Source: Astropecten irregularis (Eukaryota; Echinodermata; Asteroidea; Paxillosida; Astropectinidae). Taken from it: a stretch of 64,000 bases of DNA. Shown here piece by piece: positions 56,867-64,000 of the stretch. Positions within the stretch are counted from its first letter, which is position 1, and each line of letters starts with the position of its first letter. The notes below the pieces were generated by a model. It did not search any database, was not told the origin of the DNA, and saw nothing but the letters and a program-made list of their open reading frames with translations. Location of the stretch: the NCBI GenBank assembly GCA_963971285.1, contig OZ020244.1:13206001-13270000 (forward strand). Reading direction: 5' to 3'. Both the position numbers and the translations under genes were made by a program.

Positions 56867-59016
56867 TCATCTGTGTTCACGAATTACTTCCTGATAGTTG
56901 TGGGGAGGGTTTTCCGTGTTCACTGGATTCTCGTAAGCACCTTCCACGACCTGTATGGTACTTGGTGCAACATTCTCTCCATCAGCAACTTCGGTGACGT
57001 AAGATCTGTCATCTGAGCGAGTGGCCTTTTTGCTGAAGGCAACCTGTAGCTTTGGGCGTTGCCTTGGACCTGCGGAACCCCTTCCATTTCTCTTTGTGTA
57101 ACGTCGACGAAGAAAGATGACCAAGACAACGAGCGTCAGGGTGACAAGAAGGGTGAAAAACACCGTGGGGAGAACAGACGCAGCCAGAGACACGTTACTG
57201 ATGAGTTTGTGTGTGTCCGTAATGACACGAAGCTCCACTACAGCATGGTCTGTATTTCCCAGGACACTTTGAGCAAGGCACGTGTACATTCCTTTGTCAG
57301 ACTCATAAACTGAAAAAATAACTAATGTTTTGTTTTGGAAATGACAAATCTACCATTCCACTCCATCGAAATGATTGTGCCGTTTGGGTCAAGCCAGGAT
57401 ACGTCTGGGGTTGGTATACCAGTTGCTGTGCACATTAGAGTCGCTGTCTGACCGATTTCCACCTGAACACTGTTCATGGTTGTTGTGACCTTTGGCGAGA
57501 TGCAGATGAAGTCAGAGATATCCAGGTTTGTAACCACAACTCCAGAGTGCTGGGCAGGATCTTGGCATCGAGGAGGAACGTGTGGTGGATTGTTGCGCAG
57601 CCAGTCGCGTAACACGGCCAGCCTGCAGTCACACTGAAGTGGATTGCCTTCAAGTTCAAGTCTTAATAGCGCTCTGTTTTGTCCAGTAAGGGACTCGCCG
57701 TGAACGACTGCAATCTTATTGAAGCTGACATCAAGTATTTGCATGTCCCTGCACAGAGCTACGATGTCACTGATGTCATGGACTGAATTCTTTGCCAGAC
57801 TGAGTTTCTGCAAGCCGGTTAGGTCACAGTATTCGACATCAAGGACCTCGAGTTTATTATCAGAGAGGTCCATCATGGTGATAGCAGGCATCTGCCGAAA
57901 CATCTGCGAGCTGACTTGGATGAGTCTGTTCCCGGAGAGGTCAAGACGTTCGAGTGAGGTCAGACCGAGGAAGTCAGTGGGATGGAGCACAGACAGTTGG
58001 TTGTTGGTGATGGACAGTTCCTCTAGGTTTCCCTGGTGGAGAAATATTCCACCCAAAAGCGACGTCAAAGCATTACCATCCAGGTACAAATACCGTAGCA
58101 TCTCGAGTTGACTCAGAGCGGATGAAGAGATGAACAATAGCCGATTGCTTGCTACATGGAACTCCGTCAGGTTGATAAATCCTTGCAGGGTTATAGAGGA
58201 CAGGTTGACCAGTATGTTGTCATCAGCGTATAAGATCTGTAGACTTTCTGCCCAGTCCGGTTGTATCAGAGCATCGAAGGAGTTGTTTCGTATGTCCAGT
58301 TTCTCCATTAAATTATCTCCTCCCCTCAAAGAAAAACCGTTCATTCCCCGTAATCCATTACTAGCCACGTTAAGTTCAATAGGAACTAGTCGAACGTTTA
58401 AGTATTGGATATTATTATTATTGAGGGAAAGAACTCTGTTCTGATTGTCAGAATATACATCCACAGACTCAATTTCATTATTGTCCAATAATAGTGTACC
58501 TTTCTGGTCGCTATGGATTCCGAAAAAGTGGACAATAACACCTGGTATTTGGTTGAACTGCAAGCTGATAAAGGAGGGTAACGTGACAGAAGGAAACAAA
58601 TGAGTCACAAGATTATAATCAACCAAGAAAACTTCTAAGGAGCTGAGTCTGCAATCGTAGGGAGTGTGGGAAATAAGGTTGTGTCGCACAGAAAGTTTCT
58701 TCAGGCGTTCCATCTGGGTTGACGTCATCAGTGACGTCACATCATATATGCTGTTGTAGTCCAGAATCAGCTCAAGTACCTTCGTGAAACTCCCATTGAA
58801 ATCATCTGTTTCCAGCTGCGATATGTTGTTGTGACTTAGATCCATGACGAGAGCGTCTGGGTAGTTATTTGGGATACAGTCCAGATTACGAGATGAACAG
58901 TTAGCTGTTGATGTCACGTGATCATAATCACACTGCGCAGGACAGCTGGCGGATTGAGTGATCTCAGGGATAGCTCCAAGCAGGAGTAAGATCAGGATAA
59001 ACGAACCCATCCTCAC
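56867..59016 (-). CDS. LRR-Ig transmembrane receptor (701 aa)
   Basis: Two coding exons, 59016-57354 and 57309-56867, join in phase 1 across a 44-bp intron (GTAGAT...TTTTTTCAG) and give 702 codons. The ATG lies six bases after an acceptor (TATTTCAG), so a non-coding 5' exon precedes it, probably ending at 59120 (CAG then GTCAGT). Residues 1-22 are a signal peptide (MRMGSFILILLLLGAIPEIT). An N-terminal Cys cap (CPAQCDYDH, CSSRNLDC) and about fourteen leucine-rich repeats (LSHNNIS, LYLDGNALTSL, LDLSGNRL, LDVSFNKI) follow, with a C-terminal cap (NPLQCDCRLAVLRDWL). One Ig domain (about 515-592; LMCTATG to GMYTCLA) precedes a membrane helix (596-621) and an 80-residue basic tail with Tyr sites, including YQEV. 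It resembles LRIG/LINGO/LRRN-like adhesion or signalling receptors, but orthology cannot be set. No downstream AATAAA was found close by. Confidence 0.9.
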
Positions 59017-59120
59017 CTGAAATACATGAATAAATCCAGAAAAGAGCTTTTGCTAAACGAAACGTTCATACAACTTGACGCATTACAGAAATTAGTGTGG
59101 ATAAGTTATTTTAACTGACC

Positions 59121-60275
59121 TGAAGAAATGTCCAGTCGACTTGTGAGTAGTGGGGGGGGGGGGGGGGGGGGGGGGCTAGTCTGGCACACATTGACCTCTG
59201 CCCCAGAAAACAAAAGAGGTCACGTAAACAGGTATAGAGGTCACATAAATATGTATAAGGTTATAAAATGATGTCATAGAGTTATAGAAGTATAATAATC
59301 ATAGGGGAGATGGCTCAGCGGGAGGTCCGGAAGTAAATATAAAGGGAGATGGCTCAGCGGGAGTAAGTAATTTTAATAGTTTATATAATAAGATAATCTC
59401 GCGTATATAATGTATATCGTTGGCTAACCGTGATATCTGAAAATGAGTTATACATTAGGACGTGTACACAATAGGCCGTTCGGGGCGCCGTGAAAATGAG
59501 CAACCGTATAGACTAATCCGTACACAATAGACCGTCATTGCGCGGTGTCCTTTTGTTACGATGATCGAGTCAAATAGTGATCTATAATTAGAAACATGAG
59601 TCAAGATCTATATTGAGAAATTACGTCATTGGTATTACCCATGGGTGACACCACAGGAGGTCCGGAAGTTAACATAGATCCGTTATAATCCCTATACACA
59701 ACAGACCATGCAACCCACTGGATCTAATCTCCTGGACATTGTACCGTACTTGGCATCGGCTTTAATCCCCCCAGACAATGAGCTGTCCACTCGGACCACA
59801 CCAAGAAGGCACCAGTCTATAATGAGTCCATAATAAAGACAGTTGGGGAGATTGCTATTATAGGTAAAATGGTACCAAACTATGATCATGTATATACCTC
59901 ATCTACGCGCCACTTCCGAGTGAAGTTTATTTCTATAAGGGGAGGGCTCGCTCTCCAAGACTCACCATTTGACTCCGTTTTCAATAATACTATAATCGTA
60001 CTCGTACATTTAATTTGCTACAACATTTTGTGCAATAAGAATATAAAAGTAGGCCTACATAATTATAAACATAAAACAATGAGACACTTTAGAAGCAATA
60101 CTTTGCTACGCTTTATATACTTTCAGTTGGTTTATTCTTGTTCACCGTGGGAAATCATGTTTCCAATGTAATACGCAGTTTGTTTTTGTAAATAAGAGTG
60201 ACTATTAAATGGAAAAGTATAATGCTAAATGATACATTATTTGATCATTCTAATAGCCGGTCTGAAACTATTAAT
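59121..60275. other. intergenic/5' region of the LRR-Ig gene with short repeats
   Basis: Holds a poly-G run of about 24 (59151-59174), the string GGGAGATGGCTCAGCGGGAG twice within 50 bases (about 59304 and 59344), and GGAGGTCCGGAAGT twice (about 59320 and 59655). Around 59480-59710 the phrase TACACAATAG/TACACAACAG-ACC recurs three times. No gene is seen. Confidence 0.5.
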
Positions 60276-60277
60276 CT

Positions 60278-60853
60278 TTAATCATCATCATTGTCTTTCT
60301 CGTTATCGCCATCTTCATCTTCGTGTTGGAAGAGACCTTCAAATTTATCCTGATGTTTAGGCAAATCTCTATTAAAGGCTTTGTTTAGTGTCATGCCTTT
60401 ATCTAGTTTTTCTTTGAGATCTTCCACAATTTCTTCATGTGTATTATTATCTTCCAGGTACAGGGAACTTGACAGAAACTCCTTGTAGTTGTTGAAGAAG
60501 ATTCTCTTGACAGCCCAGAGAGTCTTTCTATTGGCCTTTTCTCTGGCTTGACCTTCGCTCAAATTCTCGTTGAGATACTTTTCATATTTTTCAGTCCACA
60601 TCTCTCCGGTAGCACCTTTAGCCTCTTGCAGCCAGTCTTGAAAGGTGACATTGTCTTCCAATTCCAAACTGGATTCATCTTCATCCGATGAGTTATCCGC
60701 TTCCTCCTCCGTTTCGGATTCCGAATCATTTTCCGCAGCTCCATCAACTAATTCATACTGCGTAGACTCAGTTTCTTTTATTTCCGAATCGCCAATTTTA
60801 ACGATCTTCGTGGTTAGTTTCATCCATAGGCGATTCACGTTCAGCATGTGCAC
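60278..60853 (-). CDS. acidic single-exon ORF of unknown function (191 aa)
   Basis: An uninterrupted frame from ATG at 60853 with a strongly biased composition. A short N-terminal part (MHMLNVNRLWMKLTTKIVKI) is followed by a Glu/Asp/Ser run (about residues 40-66). A more ordered helical middle has FQDWLQEAKGATGEMWTEKY, REKANRKTLWAVKRIFFNNY, LKEKLDKGMTLNKAF and KHQDKFEGLF, and the C-terminus is acidic (DEDGDNEKDNDDD). The middle looks like a folded domain. I do not recognise the family, and no signal peptide or membrane segment is seen. A TATA-like string lies at about 60932 on its upstream side. It stands alone between MITEs and could be a host gene or an orphan element protein. Confidence 0.55.
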   Translation of the reverse strand: MHMLNVNRLWMKLTTKIVKIGDSEIKETESTQYELVDGAAENDSESETEEEADNSSDEDESSLELEDNVTFQDWLQEAKGATGEMWTEKYEKYLNENLSEGQAREKANRKTLWAVKRIFFNNYKEFLSSSLYLEDNNTHEEIVEDLKEKLDKGMTLNKAFNRDLPKHQDKFEGLFQHEDEDGDNEKDNDDD

Positions 60854-60969
60854 TTTCTGTATGCCTCCAAAGGTTATAACAACAATGCGTGTGACGTCAC
60901 TTGGAGTACAAGACAGTGTGAACGCAGACCAGTATATATCTCATGCTGGCTCACACACGGTGTATGTAG

Positions 60970-61115
60970 GATTTTGCTCTCCGATTTGAAACGCGGGATC
61001 GGCAGCTAGGTTTGCGACTTGTGTTTACAATAAATATGTTTAGCACACACAATGACAGACAGACAGGTTGATTTTATAACAATACAGGTGTATTTACTCA
61101 CTTCACATGACTTTT
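60970..61115 (+). repeat. dispersed repeat, partner of 52120-52330
   Basis: Shares GGATCGGCAGCTAGGTTTGCGA-type wording and the following ACACAATGA and TTTTATAACAATACAG parts with 52120-52330. It directly precedes a TTAAAGG-end MITE. Confidence 0.5.
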
Positions 61116-61129
61116 GATTTCTTAAACCT

Positions 61130-61482
61130 TTAAAGGTAGTATCATACTTTGGTAGGAAACCAAAACAGAAATTTTCACAGATTTACCTATAAACTTACAT
61201 GGTATAACATACCGTTAAAATGTCTTCTGCCTGAAATGGTGTATTTATCAAGAAAGAGTAAAAAAAAACGACCGGAAATATTTTTGATCTTTAAAAAATT
61301 AAAGATAACGGTGAAAAGATTTAACAAATTCCGTGGGCATTTTTCACTGTTTTCTCAAAAAGACGGCTCCGAATGGAACTGGAAATATCCCAGATGACTT
61401 TTACTGTATCTTTCTTGAAACTTTTGCCCATGAATCTGCTTTCTTTTTTTTTTACAAAACCAAAGTATGATATTACGTTTAA
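61130..61482 (+). mobile_element. TTAAAGG-end MITE, head of a back-to-back pair
   Basis: Left end TTAAAGGTAGTATCATACTT, right end GTATGATATTACGTTTAA, with interior landmarks as in the other copies but with small deletions. The next copy starts within its last bases. Confidence 0.8.
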
Positions 61483-61798
61483 AGGTGTTAGTTGGTAAGG
61501 GTCACAGCACTCAAACTTTGTCTGATCCAACAAGTATACATGAAATAATAAACTGGAGCTCAATCGGACATTTTAGTCACGAGCAAAATATAGCGAAAAC
61601 CCAACTCAATTTTTCTGTTTTCAGTATTTGTTTTACTAATTTCTGGATAGATACAACATTTCAGGCAGAAACACAGTCATGTATAACGGTATGTTTCTAC
61701 CATGACCATCTTCATACCCCGAAAGTTATACGTAGATCTATCTGTGAACATTTCTCTTTGGTTTTGTGTATGTTGCCAATCCTATACTGTACCTTTAA
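61478..61798 (-). mobile_element. TTAAAGG-end MITE subfamily B, abutting in reverse
   Basis: Opposite orientation to its neighbour and sharing its TTTAAAGG border. Its right end (CTATACTGTACCTTTAA) is the subfamily-B terminus seen at 44021. It carries ATTTCAGGCAGAAAC and CATCTTCATACC in reverse. The open frame across it is accidental. Confidence 0.75.
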
Positions 61799-62484
61799 CA
61801 ATATAAACAAAACACAAGATGGTCCGTCATTTTATTCTAGGGCTTCACAGTAATATTGACATTACCGGCCACTTATCTTGTGCACACTGCACATACACAC
61901 AGTCATGTAAAACGTTTTGGTTTGCATGTTTATTGGGTTTCAGGATTTTGTTAGGCCTGTTGGCCTCACATAAACACAGTTTACATAAAGAAAATGCATT
62001 ATGCCGAAAACTTTACTTCACGCTTCGTTTTAATAAGTGGCTTGTCAATATCGTAAATGTCAAAGCACATAGCGAGTGTGACATACTGAACCTTTATTAA
62101 AAAAAAAAATGATGTAAAATACCGTTACTTGACGTTGTGCACTTGCTTTTCATTACAAATAATAAACTAATTTTAGTCTGTGACTAAAGGAGAGACCTAG
62201 GCCCGTAACTGGTTTGAAAATGGCCGTTTTACTCATTGGGTCGACCAACCTTTCAAGACTGAGAAGAAACTGTGATTGTGTAAGCTAGTCCTACATGGCT
62301 TGTCATCGTGACAAACTTGAGTTTGATGTTTTACTGTCCCTCCTTCGGCTACACTATACCAACCACGGTAGGCCTATATTTTATTAATAAGATATTGAAC
62401 GCATTGTGTCCTGTATTTGATACCCTATAGTACCTAAAGGGGTTCATGCTTCAGGTTTCAAAATACATGGACTTAGAACACCTC
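61799..62484. other. intergenic stretch, no feature seen
   Basis: AT-rich, no exon or repeat recognised. Confidence 0.5.
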
Positions 62485-63975
62485 TACACTGCAAAAACGT
62501 TGGTCAATTCTTTTGCCACACTTTGTTGGGCAAAGTAATGTCCTCAATTGTTGGTCGAGAGTTGCCCAACAAAAGTGATATTTCCTGTTGTTGGGCATTA
62601 TTATGTACTGCCACTCAACTTGTTCATACAAGTGAAACAAATGTTGGTCAAAATGTTGGGTAAATATGTTGTTATCTGAATTCATCCCAATTGTTGGTCA
62701 CATCAAGGTTGCATATTCCACATAAATTGGGCAATCTTTTCGTACTATGAATTTATCGCACTTGTTGGTAAAATAATTGCCAACATTTTGGTCAAAGATA
62801 CAAAATTGACCAACCATTGGGCAAAGTTCCCGCGCACGCGCGCGTGATGTAAAATGTATAATTTTGTTTTGCATCTCGTACGCGTATAATATTAAATTGG
62901 GTCATTTTCAAGATGGTGAGTGGTGGTGGCGGCGAGGTCGTAACCGTAGCGTCTCTGCTTACAGAATAGGGTTGCTCAAGGGTCACAGACAAATTTGAAG
63001 GTTAGTTTTTCTGTGTATGTGAAGTTTTGTTTTCTGGTTTAGTTGTGACATAGTAATTGTGATAGTAATTGCAAGTTACATCGTGATACTGATATGAATT
63101 ATTTAGAGCTGTGGAGTAGCCTATGTCTGAGCAGACTGAGATAGGCCTAGGCCCTACATGCTGTAACATTTCATCAAAAATTTATCTGTTATGCCCATAG
63201 CGTTACGGCATCCCGAAAAGTAATAGTGACATAGTAATTGTGATAGTAATTGCAAGTTACATCGTGATACTGATATGAATTATTTAGAGCTGTGGAGTAG
63301 CCTATGTCTGAGCAGACTGAGATAGGCCTAGGCCCTACATGCTGTAACATTTCATCAAAAATTCATCTGTTATGCCCATAGCGTTACGGCATCCCGAAAA
63401 GTAATAGTGCTATAGACTAACAGAGAGCCTTCTAATTTCTTGTTCCTCATGGTTTTAAAACAATACTGAGCTGAATTTGGTGAAACGTTGCAGCACCCAC
63501 CACTACTCCTACGCTCTAAATGATTAATGTCAGTATCACGATGTTACTTGCAAATAGTACTATCAACTAAACCAGAAAACAAAACTACATAAAAATAGAA
63601 AAACTAACCATTAGTTGGTCAAAAAATAGAAGAAACAACCCCAACATTTAATTAATTTTTAACCATTTATTGGGTTATGATAATGCAATTTGACCAACAC
63701 TGTATGATAAAAGTCCCCAACAATTGGTCAATTAATATTAAGCAATAATGCCCAACAGAACTAAAACTTTACCCAAAAATTGGTTAAAATAAAGTGACCA
63801 ACAAAGTTTAATAACTATTTACCCAACAAAATGACCAACATATTAGACCGATATGTTGGTTAAAATGTTTACCCAACTTAATCGGTAATTATTTTGACCA
63901 ACAGTTTAGTGTGTTCATATTAGACCTAACGTTGGTCAAAATGTTGGTCAAAATGGTAATATTTTTTGCAGTGTA
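62485..63975. mobile_element. fold-back element with CACTGCAAAAA ends
   Basis: Outer ends TACACTGCAAAAA and TTTTTGCAGTGTA are inverted repeats. Both arms are filled with TTGGTCAAAATGTTGG-type words (and TTGGGCAA), in opposite orientation on the two sides. Further in, GTTAGTTTTTCTGTGTATGT with TTTTGTTTTCTGGTTTAGTT on the left (about 63001-63044) is matched in reverse at about 63555-63610. So about 500 bases on each side can pair, with a loop of roughly 450-500 bases. It is non-coding. A TA at each extreme edge fits a TA target or is part of the repeat. Confidence 0.75.
63045..63406 (+). repeat. near-perfect 181-bp tandem duplication
   Basis: 63045-63225 and 63226-63406 are two head-to-tail copies beginning GTGACATAGTAATTGTGATA. 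By eye I find one difference (AATTTATC against AATTCATC). It forms the loop of the fold-back element. Confidence 0.9.
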
Positions 63976-64000
63976 GGCTACCAGGCGGAGTTCTACAAAG

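Noticed and set aside
61467-61853. A 128-codon plus-strand ORF.
   Set aside because: It spans a reverse-oriented MITE copy, and the same peptide words appear wherever the family reads in that frame.

Overview
The window looks like AT-rich nuclear DNA from an animal, most probably a marine invertebrate deuterostome such as an echinoderm. The grounds are spliceosomal genes with GT-AG introns; a secreted discoidin-domain protein and an LRR-Ig receptor; very many terminal-inverted-repeat (TIR) elements; a tRNA-derived SINE; and transposase families (Kolobok-like, Harbinger, P/THAP9-like) common in such genomes. The taxonomic call is an inference from family content, not from a marker gene.

Layout. 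Positions 1-8400 hold a broken Ty3/gypsy-type LTR element with an extra zinc-finger reading frame after the integrase. 9656-14168 (+) is a ten-exon gene for a Kolobok-like transposase, and 15205-16401 (-) is a convergent gene with a P2X7 'ballast'-type zinc-binding domain. 17251-25669 is bounded by near-identical 36-bp inverted repeats and encloses a multi-exon, frame-broken gene of the 'CDGCAGQNKN' family (I believe DUF7869), two minisatellites and a nested MITE; I read it as one large DNA transposon. 26440-28150 holds a P/THAP9-like transposase scrap and a 135-bp tandem repeat. 28316-35143 is a Harbinger element with HARBI1-like exons, the tail of its partner protein and two nested elements.

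35239-37054 (-) is a four-exon gene, not visible as long ORFs, for a 136-residue secreted protein with six cysteines after the signal peptide. 37-41 kb is intergenic with several MITEs. 41081-51279 (+) is a five-exon secreted discoidin-domain gene whose 7.7-kb third intron holds a degenerate LINE with a SINE inside it, a hAT MITE with a perfect 8-bp target duplication, and other repeats. 51.3-56.8 kb is repeat-rich intergenic DNA. 56867-59016 (-) is a two-coding-exon LRR-Ig transmembrane receptor with a 44-bp intron. 60278-60853 (-) is an acidic single-exon ORF of unknown function. The window ends in a 1.5-kb fold-back element.

The host genes I trust most are the discoidin protein, the LRR-Ig receptor and the small secreted protein. 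Most other coding signal is of transposon origin. Exon borders were read by eye from splice consensus and reading phase; they were not checked against transcripts.
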